Below are positions 1 through 5,481 of a stretch of DNA of 5,481 bases, in pieces. Origin of the DNA: Candidatus Zixiibacteriota bacterium (GTDB lineage: Bacteria; Zixibacteria; MSB-5A5; GN15; JACZUZ01); contig JADFNA010000146.1 in the NCBI GenBank assembly GCA_022563625.1, positions 1 through 5,481 of the forward strand, in the 5' to 3' direction. The translations under genes and the position numbers were made by a program. Under the pieces are notes generated by a model. That model saw only the letters and a program-made list of their open reading frames with translations, did not search any database and was not told the origin of the DNA. Numbering within the stretch: the first letter of the stretch is position 1; each line of letters starts with the position of its first letter.

Positions 1-2
1 AC

Positions 3-422
3 GTAGAGATCATGCTTGCCGCAAGTGACGTGCAAGCGGCGCGCGTCGCCGCCGACGGGCTGTCGAAGATCGCCGACGACTTCGACGCGCCCCTGCTGCG
101 CGCGGTGGCCGATCGCTCGCAGGGAGCGGTTCTCCTCGTTGAGGGTGACGCGCGTGCCGCCCTCGACCTGCTGCGCCATGCGTGGACTGGCTGGCAGCAG
201 TTAGAGGTCCCGTACGAAGCCGCGCGTGTCCGAGTCCTCATCGGACTATGCTGCCGGGAGCTCGGGGACGAGGACGCCGCGGAGATGGAGCTCGACGCGG
301 CACGCCGGGTCTTCCAGCAGGTCGGCGCCGCTCCCGACCTTGCCCGGGTGGAGGCGCTGTCCCGAAAAGCAGCCGCCAAGGCTGCGGGCGGGCTGCCGGA
401 GGGTTTGTATATTTCTCGTTAG
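3..422 (+). CDS. LuxR-family transcriptional regulator, internal fragment lacking the HTH domain
   Basis: The frame is open from base 3 to the TAG at 420-422 (139 codons), so the ATG at 12 is probably internal and the true start lies outside the window. The product is almost entirely amphipathic, Ala/Leu/Arg-rich helices resembling TPR units (roughly residues 9-27, 31-48, 49-67, 70-87, 89-108), followed by the stretch APDLARVEAL. In large actinobacterial-type LuxR regulators (often with an N-terminal ATPase or cyclase part) this stretch comes just before a Gly/Ala-rich linker and the C-terminal LuxR helix-turn-helix (GLTxRExEVL). Here the linker is present (GGLPEGL), but the frame then reads YISR and stops, so the DNA-binding domain is missing. 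GC is near 70%, far above the genes downstream. The piece is unlikely to work as a regulator. Family assignment comes from recalled sequence pattern and not from a search. A generic TPR protein is the alternative. Confidence 0.7.
   Translation, partial: VEIMLAASDVQAARVAADGLSKIADDFDAPLLRAVADRSQGAVLLVEGDARAALDLLRHAWTGWQQLEVPYEAARVRVLIGLCCRELGDEDAAEMELDAARRVFQQVGAAPDLARVEALSRKAAAKAAGGLPEGLYISR
400..410. other. Compositional junction / probable breakpoint
   Basis: GC falls sharply here: 30 of 40 bases are G or C in 361-400, 7 of 20 in 401-420, and 39 of 100 in 421-520. At the same point the protein encoded on the left stops matching its family. The last family-like residues are GLPEGL, ending at base 407, and the next codons read YISR then stop where a LuxR HTH would be expected. 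No inverted repeats, target-site duplication or tRNA end is visible at the join, so no mobile element can be named as the cause. An assembly join between two genomes would look the same. Confidence 0.6.
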
Positions 423-523
423 TTAAGCATCTTGTTAGCTGAACAGGATGACCGGAAAGTTGTCCGCGGCAGGGTGAAGAAATATTCAATTCAAAGCTAA
501 TAAAAGCAAAGGATAAACAAGAC
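423..523 (+). promoter_or_regulatory. AT-rich leader upstream of the tal-pgi-tkt operon
   Basis: These 101 bases separate the truncated regulator from tal and contain no recognisable gene. A TTGTCC (460-465) and a TATTCA (483-488) are 17 bases apart and could be weak -35 and -10 elements, but the match to the sigma-70 consensus is poor and a chance occurrence is likely. A six-pair stem with a G-U pair at 431-447 (arms CTTGTT and AACAGG) has no following T run, so it does not look like a terminator. If the junction near 404-408 is an assembly artefact, only part of the native leader is present. Confidence 0.3.
508..513 (+). promoter_or_regulatory. Ribosome binding site of tal
   Basis: AAAGGA lies 10 bases before the ATG at 524. 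It is a modest Shine-Dalgarno match at the long end of normal spacing. It supports the 524 start, which also places the conserved EHGQS/WLD-like transaldolase N-terminus (DHGQSAWLDD) at residues 13-22. Confidence 0.5.
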
Positions 524-1654
524 ATGACGAACACGAAGACCACCATACACGGGCTGTTTGACCACGGACAGTCAGCCTGGCTGGACGATATATCAAAATG
601 CATGATCGATTCCGGCCGACTCAAAGAACTGGTGTACAGCGAAGGCATTCGGGGCATGACCACGAATCCATCAATTTTTGAAAAAGCGATTTCATCTGGC
701 GAGTGCGGTTATCCCGATGCGATACGCAAGCTCCTGAGCGAGGGCAAAACCCCGGTTGAAGTTTATGAAACGCTTTCCTGCGACGATGTTCAGCGGGCAT
801 CGGATGTTATGCGCAAACTGCACGATGAATCAGACAGTGTGGATGGCTTTATCAGTTGGGAAGAGGCGCCGGAGTGGGGCGAGAATGAGGAGAAATCCGT
901 TTCCGAAGCCGTGCGTCTGCGCGCTATGGTCGACCGGCCAAATGTATTTATAAAAGTCCCCTCAACCCCGGAGGGAATCGCCGCGCTCAGACGGCTGATT
1001 CGCAAAGGTATCTCGATCAATATGACGCTGATTTTTTCGCAGGAGCAATATGTGGCGGTCGCTGAAAGCTTTCTGGCGGGATTAGAGGACAGACAGGCTG
1101 ATGGAAACCCGATTGATCGGGTGCGTTCAGTTGCCTCGGTGTTTATCAGCCGGCTAGACAGCGCCGTGGACAAACAGCTTGATGCAAGTGACAATCAGGC
1201 GCAAGCCGCCGACCTCAAAGGGAAAATCGGCCTGGCGAATACGAAAATGATCTATCAGCATTTCCTCAAGTTGTTCAAAACAGAGCGTTTTGAAAAACTC
1301 GCAGCGCACGGCGCCAGAGTTCAGCGTCCACTGTGGGCGTCGACCGGGACGAAAAACCCGGATTACTCAGACACAATGTATATCGACAACTTGATTGGCG
1401 TCGATACGGTCAACACTATGCCGGCCAAAACCGTGGAAGCATTCCTTGACCACGGCGGAGTGAGAGCTGACACTGTACTCGAAGGTGTTGATGAAGCAAA
1501 AGACCAACTGGCCGGACTTGAAAAGCTGGGCATTTCGATTTCTTCGATTAACAAGCAATTACTGATCGATGGCCTGGCCGCATTCGCCAAAAGCTACGAC
1601 GAATTGATCGCCACTATCCAACGCTCGCTTGAGGTTGCGCATGAAAAATCGTAA
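524..1654 (+). CDS. tal: Transaldolase (long bacterial type, as in Tal-Pgi fusions)
   Basis: This 376-residue cytosolic enzyme moves a dihydroxyacetone unit from sedoheptulose-7-phosphate to glyceraldehyde-3-phosphate, giving erythrose-4-phosphate and fructose-6-phosphate in the non-oxidative pentose phosphate pathway. The family's landmarks are visible in order: DHGQSAWLDD (13-22, with the conserved Asp22), TTNPSIFEKAI (46-56, Asn48), FIKVPST (142-148, Lys144 being the expected Schiff-base lysine), INMTLIFS (165-172, Asn166 and Thr168), and WASTGTKNPDYSD (271-283). Length and motifs fit the long transaldolase subfamily of about 370 residues, not the E. coli TalB type of about 317. All key residues are present and no frame damage is seen. 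It is the first gene of the operon, and its last 14 bases overlap pgi. In many bacteria this subfamily is fused to a phosphoglucose isomerase like the one that follows. Confidence 0.95.
   Translation: MTNTKTTIHGLFDHGQSAWLDDISKCMIDSGRLKELVYSEGIRGMTTNPSIFEKAISSGECGYPDAIRKLLSEGKTPVEVYETLSCDDVQRASDVMRKLHDESDSVDGFISWEEAPEWGENEEKSVSEAVRLRAMVDRPNVFIKVPSTPEGIAALRRLIRKGISINMTLIFSQEQYVAVAESFLAGLEDRQADGNPIDRVRSVASVFISRLDSAVDKQLDASDNQAQAADLKGKIGLANTKMIYQHFLKLFKTERFEKLAAHGARVQRPLWASTGTKNPDYSDTMYIDNLIGVDTVNTMPAKTVEAFLDHGGVRADTVLEGVDEAKDQLAGLEKLGISISSINKQLLIDGLAAFAKSYDELIATIQRSLEVAHEKS
1631..1634 (+). promoter_or_regulatory. Ribosome binding site of pgi, inside tal
   Basis: GAGG sits 6 bases before the ATG at 1641 and within the last codons of tal. 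This spacing favours ATG 1641 over the in-frame TTG at 1629, which lies upstream of the GAGG and has no such site. The layout suggests translational coupling, with ribosomes finishing tal re-initiating on pgi. Confidence 0.6.
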
Positions 1655-3422
1655 CCCGTTAACACTGCGCGCCGGTTCAGTCCAGCAGCCATATTCAAGC
1701 GCGCTGCTCAGGGCCGCTGAAGACAAGTTTATCAAGCGTTTGTTTGGCGCCGATGCAACAGTTTTTGGCAAAACAGGTGAGGCGCTCAAGTCAATAGAGA
1801 ACCGTCTGGGCTGGCTGCATATCGCCTCAGACATGAAGCCCCGCCTTGCGGAGCTGGATTCATTCGCCAGCTCAGTCATTGATGGCGGCATTAGACATGC
1901 GCTGGTACTGGGTATGGGCGGCAGTTCGCTGGCCCCGGAAATGTTCAGCCGCATGTTCGGGCCGCGTTCAGGTCTGGAATCATTGCGTATCATGGATACC
2001 ACAGACCCGGCTGCAATCAGGTCTATGCTGGACACGATAGATGTCTCGCAGACGCTCTTTATTATCGCCAGCAAATCCGGCAAGACAATCGAAACTATGT
2101 CACACGCCCGTTTCTTTTTTGATCTTGTTTCAAAAGCTAATGTCCCCAACCCCGGCTCACGCTTTGTGGCTATTACGGACGAAGGGTCAGACCTCGAAAA
2201 GTTCGCTCTGGACCGTAAGTTTCGACGCGTGTTTCTTAACCCGGCTGACATCGGAGGCCGCTACTCGGCGCTTTCCTACTTTGGATTGCTTCCGGCGGCA
2301 TTCAGTGGAGCAAATTTGACTGAGATAGTTGATCGGGCGATTGATGCGGAGAAAGCCTGCGCCGTCGAAAACAATGATGACAACAGCGCGTTTCAACTCG
2401 GCGCCCTGTGGGCGGTGGCGGCCGAGCGCGGGATAGATAAACTTACGATCATAGCCAGTGACTCGCTCAGGCCGCTTGTTCCGTGGATCGAGCAGTTAGT
2501 GGCCGAATCAACCGGCAAAGAGGGAAATGGCGTCATTCCGATTGAATCAGAACCGCTTGGAGCGCCCGGGGAGTATGGTACCGACCGGATGTTCATGTTT
2601 CTCTCACTGGCCGGAGAACTGAGCGCACAGTTCACTGATCTGGAAAGCGCAATCCGCGAGAGCGAAACCCCGTCAGTTTCAATCACCTTTAAAAGCTTGA
2701 GCGATATTGGATTTGAGCTTTTCCGACAGGAAGCAGCCACAGCGACGGCCGGATATGTCATGGGGATAAATCCCTTTGATGAGCCAAATGTCAGTGAATC
2801 AAAAGAGAACACGGCGAAAATCCTCGCTAATTTCGAGGAATCAGGTTCTTTCCCTCATCCAAAAATCATCACTGCCTGGGACGGCCTGGAAGTCACCGAA
2901 CTTGGAGATGCCGCCCACTACGACGAAAATGAACTGGATTCCCCGGCCAGAACCCTCAAGCGGTTTGCTACCGGGCTGCGCAAAGGATCATATGTGGCGA
3001 TTCTAAATTATTTTGGGCAAACAGAAGAAACCGAAAGAGCGTTGGAAAATTTGCGCCGGACAATCCGCAATAAATTCGGTATTGCCACGCTCAGGGGCTA
3101 CGGCCCGAGATTCTTGCATTCGATTGGCCAGTTGTACAAAGGCGGCCCGGCTATCGGACATTTTATCGTTTTGACCCATTCCGATCAGGAGCAAATCAAG
3201 ATTCCTGAGGCAAAGTATAGCTTTAACCAGTTGATCGCCGCACAGAGCATAGGCGACACTGAATCGCTGGTCAAACGAAACCTTCCGACGCTGATGATCA
3301 ACTGCGCCACGGACCCGGCAAGCGACATTTCAACATTAGCGTCACAGATAGACAAGTGTTTCAAAAACTTGCATGACTCTTCAATGCAGGCAGTGGAAAA
3401 ACGGCAAAAGGCTTTCAGCTAG
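1641..3422 (+). CDS. pgi: Phosphoglucose isomerase (Tal-Pgi fusion type)
   Basis: This 593-residue SIS-fold isomerase should interconvert glucose-6-phosphate and fructose-6-phosphate in the cytosol. The first SIS domain has LGMGGSS (90-96) and the phosphate-binding SKSGKTIET (144-152). Next come DIGGRYSALSYFG (203-215), a diverged form of the PGI signature, and GKEGNG (292-297), whose Glu294 is the likely catalytic base. The second half has GINPFDEPNV and RFLHSIGQLYKGG with His493, expected to help open the sugar ring. The C-terminus has KYSFNQLIAAQSIGD (525-539), which replaces the usual NQxGVExGK motif, as in isomerase halves of bifunctional Tal-Pgi proteins. ATG 1641 is chosen because GAGG lies 6 bases upstream; the TTG at 1629 would add four residues. 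It overlaps tal by 14 bp in the +1 frame. Bifunctional phosphoglucose/phosphomannose isomerase activity is possible but not indicated. Confidence 0.92.
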   Translation: MKNRNPLTLRAGSVQQPYSSALLRAAEDKFIKRLFGADATVFGKTGEALKSIENRLGWLHIASDMKPRLAELDSFASSVIDGGIRHALVLGMGGSSLAPEMFSRMFGPRSGLESLRIMDTTDPAAIRSMLDTIDVSQTLFIIASKSGKTIETMSHARFFFDLVSKANVPNPGSRFVAITDEGSDLEKFALDRKFRRVFLNPADIGGRYSALSYFGLLPAAFSGANLTEIVDRAIDAEKACAVENNDDNSAFQLGALWAVAAERGIDKLTIIASDSLRPLVPWIEQLVAESTGKEGNGVIPIESEPLGAPGEYGTDRMFMFLSLAGELSAQFTDLESAIRESETPSVSITFKSLSDIGFELFRQEAATATAGYVMGINPFDEPNVSESKENTAKILANFEESGSFPHPKIITAWDGLEVTELGDAAHYDENELDSPARTLKRFATGLRKGSYVAILNYFGQTEETERALENLRRTIRNKFGIATLRGYGPRFLHSIGQLYKGGPAIGHFIVLTHSDQEQIKIPEAKYSFNQLIAAQSIGDTESLVKRNLPTLMINCATDPASDISTLASQIDKCFKNLHDSSMQAVEKRQKAFS

Positions 3423-3452
3423 TGGCTGTTACGGGCGCTCGAGGAGCCAACC

Positions 3453-3457
3453 AGGAG
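3453..3457 (+). promoter_or_regulatory. Ribosome binding site of transketolase
   Basis: AGGAG lies 6 bases before the ATG at 3464 and is the strongest Shine-Dalgarno site in the window. A second purine-rich GAGGAG at 3441-3446 is too far away to serve this start. The in-frame TTG at 3461 directly before the ATG is only 3 bases from the site and so is the less likely start. The 41-bp gap after pgi holds no terminator, so co-transcription is expected. Confidence 0.65.
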
Positions 3458-3463
3458 AAATTG

Positions 3464-5481
3464 ATGTCAGCAGACTTGAACAATCTTGCACATGATCTTA
3501 CACATGATCTTGAACATGACTTTGACGCCGAGACATTTTTCGCGCCACACCGGGGATTTGTTTCCGAAACACTGCCCGATGATGTTCGCTCGGTGATTGC
3601 GGAACTCTGCCGCCGGGCGCGTGGCTCGTCTATCAAAATGACCACAATCGCTGGTTCCGGACATCCGGGCGGCTCAATGTCTTCGATGGAATTCTATATG
3701 CTTCTCTACTCACTGGCGAAGTTGAAACCATCCGAGCCGTGGTGGGAAGACCGTGATCGGATAATTATTTCGCACGGGCATACCTCGCCGGGCGTGTATT
3801 CGGCGCTGGGGCATAACGGATTCTTTGATGTCAAAGACGCAGAATACAGTTTCCGCATGGCGGGTTCTCCGTTCGAAGGACATGTTGAGCGTTCGGCCCC
3901 CGGAGTTGATTGGGACACAGGCAATCTCGGACAGGGATTGTCCGTTGCCTGCGGCAAAGCGGTCGCCGCGCGGGCGCTGGGGAAGAAAATTCATGCCTAC
4001 GCCCTGATGGGTGACGGTGAGCAGCAGAAGGGCCAGATCAGCGAAGCGCGGCGCTTTGCTGTCAAGTACTCTCTGACAAATGTCACGGCTATTATTGATT
4101 TCAACCAACTGCAAATCAGCGGTGATATCAGAAAAGTCATGCCGCAAAACATAGCCGATGGCTGGCGCGCTGATGGCTGGAATGTTGTCGAAGTTGACGG
4201 GCATGATCTGGGACAACTGTATACTGAAATCAGAAAAGCGCGCCAACTGGGCGAGGTCAAGGCGCCGACTATGATATTGGCCCGCACCGTCATGGGCAAA
4301 GGCTACCCCCCGATTGAAAACGACCACAACTATCACGGCGCCGCGCTCAACCATGAGCAGGCCCGCGACGCATTCCGTACGCTGGGCTTTACCGATGACA
4401 CATACGATGACCTCGACGATCTCAGCGCCCGGCGCGCCGATGGCGCTCCGGAACATGTGCCGCATCCTTCGATCATTACCATCAAAGTCAAACCAGGCCA
4501 GCCGCGCACATACGAAGCGGACAAGAAAGTGGACAACCGCAGCGCCTGGGGCGCCGCGCTGGTTGATCTGGCCGGCGCAAACGATGTTTCCGGACCCGAC
4601 GGTTTACCGATGATCGTCTATGACTGTGATCTGTCAAAGTCAGTCAAGACGGACGGATTTGAAAAGAAGTACCCGGAGGGCTTCTATCAATCGGGCATAT
4701 CCGAACATTCCACCGCAGCCTGCGCCGGGTCGACGAGCGCCGAAGGCGTTCTAACCTTCTGGTCCGATTTTGGTGTGTTTGGAATCAGCGAAACATATAA
4801 CCAGAACCGATTGAACGATATAAACCAGGCAAACCTTAATGTTGTCTGCACACATTGCGGCCTTGACGTTGGCGAAGACGGCAAGACACATCAATGCATT
4901 GACTATTTCGCCCTCAGCCGCAGTGTCTTTGGCTGGAAACTGCTGACACCGGCCGACCCGAATCAAACTGATCGAATAATTCGCTATGTCGCACAGCAGT
5001 ACGGAAACTTTCTGGTGGTCATGGGACGCTCGAAAATGAACCCGCTCACCGCCCCTGACGGTAAAGTATTTTTTGGCGGTGACTATGAGTTCCGGGCCGG
5101 GCGCACGGACCTGTTGCGTGAAGGCGCCGATCTGACAATTTTCTGCGCCGGAAATGTTGCCCCGCAGGGAATGGCCGCCTGGGAAGAGCTGCATCAAGAA
5201 GGCATACATGTTCGGCTGATCTCTTCGGCGCACTGGGCGGATTTTCATATTGATGACTTGAAAAAAATCGCCGAGTTCGGAAACATATTAACTGTCGAAG
5301 ATCACAACGTGAGATGCGGCATTGGCGCCTCACTGGCCGCCGAGTTATTCGGCGCAGGTCTCTCGGCCCGGCTGGAAAAACTGGGTGTGACCGAATACGG
5401 CACATCGGGAAAAGCAACTGATGTGTATCGCCTGATGGGGATTGACGGCGCATCTGTCGCCGCAAGAGTTCGCGAGATGTT
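3464..5481 (+). CDS. tkt: Transketolase, 3' end cut by the window edge
   Basis: The frame is open for 672 codons to the window edge; E. coli TktA has 663 residues, so the stop is probably only a little beyond. The thiamine-diphosphate and Mg-dependent enzyme moves two-carbon ketol units between pentose and other sugar phosphates, supplying sedoheptulose-7-phosphate to transaldolase. Visible landmarks are GSGHPGG (64-70), the cofactor motif GDGE (183-186) with Asn214 after the usual spacing, GISEH (411-415) with catalytic Glu414, and GEDGKTHQ (470-477) with His476. The order is that of a single-chain transketolase: cofactor domain, pyrimidine domain, C-terminal domain. Sequence around the motifs departs from the E. 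coli type (FNQLQISGD in place of DNNGISIDG, GVDWDTGNLGQG in place of GVETTTGPLGQG), so it belongs to a divergent clade. Residues 8-19 form a short LxHD repeat. A related ketol-transferring enzyme is possible, but the operon partners favour transketolase. Confidence 0.9.
   Translation, partial: MSADLNNLAHDLTHDLEHDFDAETFFAPHRGFVSETLPDDVRSVIAELCRRARGSSIKMTTIAGSGHPGGSMSSMEFYMLLYSLAKLKPSEPWWEDRDRIIISHGHTSPGVYSALGHNGFFDVKDAEYSFRMAGSPFEGHVERSAPGVDWDTGNLGQGLSVACGKAVAARALGKKIHAYALMGDGEQQKGQISEARRFAVKYSLTNVTAIIDFNQLQISGDIRKVMPQNIADGWRADGWNVVEVDGHDLGQLYTEIRKARQLGEVKAPTMILARTVMGKGYPPIENDHNYHGAALNHEQARDAFRTLGFTDDTYDDLDDLSARRADGAPEHVPHPSIITIKVKPGQPRTYEADKKVDNRSAWGAALVDLAGANDVSGPDGLPMIVYDCDLSKSVKTDGFEKKYPEGFYQSGISEHSTAACAGSTSAEGVLTFWSDFGVFGISETYNQNRLNDINQANLNVVCTHCGLDVGEDGKTHQCIDYFALSRSVFGWKLLTPADPNQTDRIIRYVAQQYGNFLVVMGRSKMNPLTAPDGKVFFGGDYEFRAGRTDLLREGADLTIFCAGNVAPQGMAAWEELHQEGIHVRLISSAHWADFHIDDLKKIAEFGNILTVEDHNVRCGIGASLAAELFGAGLSARLEKLGVTEYGTSGKATDVYRLMGIDGASVAARVREM
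3485..3520 (+). repeat. Three imperfect 12-bp tandem repeats in the transketolase N-terminus
   Basis: Three units (3485-3496, 3497-3508, 3509-3520) each follow the pattern CTTnnACATGAY and encode LAHD, LTHD and LEHD. The first two differ at two positions and the third differs slightly more. They keep the reading frame and lie before the conserved transketolase fold, in a tail that in this family is variable. Replication slippage is the simplest origin. Confidence 0.8.

Noticed and set aside
182..442. Overlapping + frame across the junction
   Set aside because: Its Arg/Gly-rich translation is typical of an off-frame reading of high-GC DNA, and the competing frame has clear TPR-like, LuxR-regulator sequence.
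431..447. Possible terminator hairpin (arms CTTGTT and AACAGG)
   Set aside because: The stem is short, includes a G-U pair, and is followed by GATGACCGG, not a T run.
1629..1640. TTG at 1629 as the pgi start
   Set aside because: It lies upstream of the GAGG at 1631-1634 that properly serves ATG 1641, and the four extra residues add nothing conserved.
1644..1648. Programmed ribosomal frameshift at the A5 run joining tal to pgi
   Set aside because: The run is short, the shift needed is +1 and not the usual -1, no stimulatory structure is evident, and pgi has its own ribosome binding site. Coupled re-initiation is simpler.
1559..2251. 230-codon antisense frame opposite the tal end and pgi start
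   Set aside because: It is a shadow of two well-supported genes on the + strand. The translation is Ser/Arg-rich with no family motif and no sensible start context.
3437..3447. Small palindrome GCTC-GAG-GAGC between pgi and transketolase
   Set aside because: It has only four base pairs with a 3-base loop and no T run, which is too weak to be a terminator or a clear operator.
3710..4465. 251-codon antisense frame opposite transketolase
   Set aside because: It lies wholly within the cofactor-binding domain of transketolase, whose motifs are intact on the + strand. The antisense product shows no recognisable domain.
4751..5248. 165-codon antisense frame opposite the transketolase C-terminal half
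   Set aside because: It covers the conserved GEDGKTHQ region of the sense gene and has no motifs of its own, so it is a codon-bias shadow.

Overview
The window holds a bacterial sugar-phosphate operon, all on the + strand: transaldolase (524-1654), a phosphoglucose isomerase (1641-3422) and a transketolase that runs off the right edge (3464-5481). The first 400 or so bases carry the tail of an unrelated gene. No RNA gene, CRISPR array, insertion sequence or convincing terminator was seen.

Region 1 (about 1-407) is very GC-rich (hand count 165/240, about 69%, for bases 1-240). It encodes the helical TPR-like part of a large LuxR-family regulator of the kind common in Actinobacteria and some Chloroflexota. 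The reading frame loses family resemblance at about base 404-408, just where the LuxR helix-turn-helix domain should begin, and stops a few codons later. From there composition drops abruptly (39 G+C in bases 421-520). The regulator has therefore been cut, either by recombination or transfer in the genome or by a chimeric join in the assembly. The sequence alone cannot say which.

Region 2 (about 408-523) is an AT-rich leader with a plausible ribosome binding site and no convincing promoter or terminator.

Region 3 (524-5481) is a compact operon of moderate GC (52% in a sample line inside tal). tal and pgi overlap by 14 bp, and pgi and the transketolase are 41 bp apart, each with a recognisable Shine-Dalgarno sequence. 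Together the products link glycolysis/gluconeogenesis to the non-oxidative pentose phosphate pathway: transketolase and transaldolase exchange two- and three-carbon units between sugar phosphates, and the isomerase interconverts fructose-6-phosphate and glucose-6-phosphate. Tal and Pgi both resemble the two halves of the bifunctional transaldolase/phosphoglucose isomerase fusion known from several phyla. Here they are separate overlapping frames, and one base less in an A5 run would fuse them.

The host cannot be named with confidence. The operon suggests a moderate-GC bacterium, perhaps from an uncultured lineage, while the left fragment suggests a high-GC actinobacterium-like source. I see no clearly novel system. 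The main points of interest are the compositional junction, the split tal/pgi pair, and a small in-frame repeat at the transketolase N-terminus.
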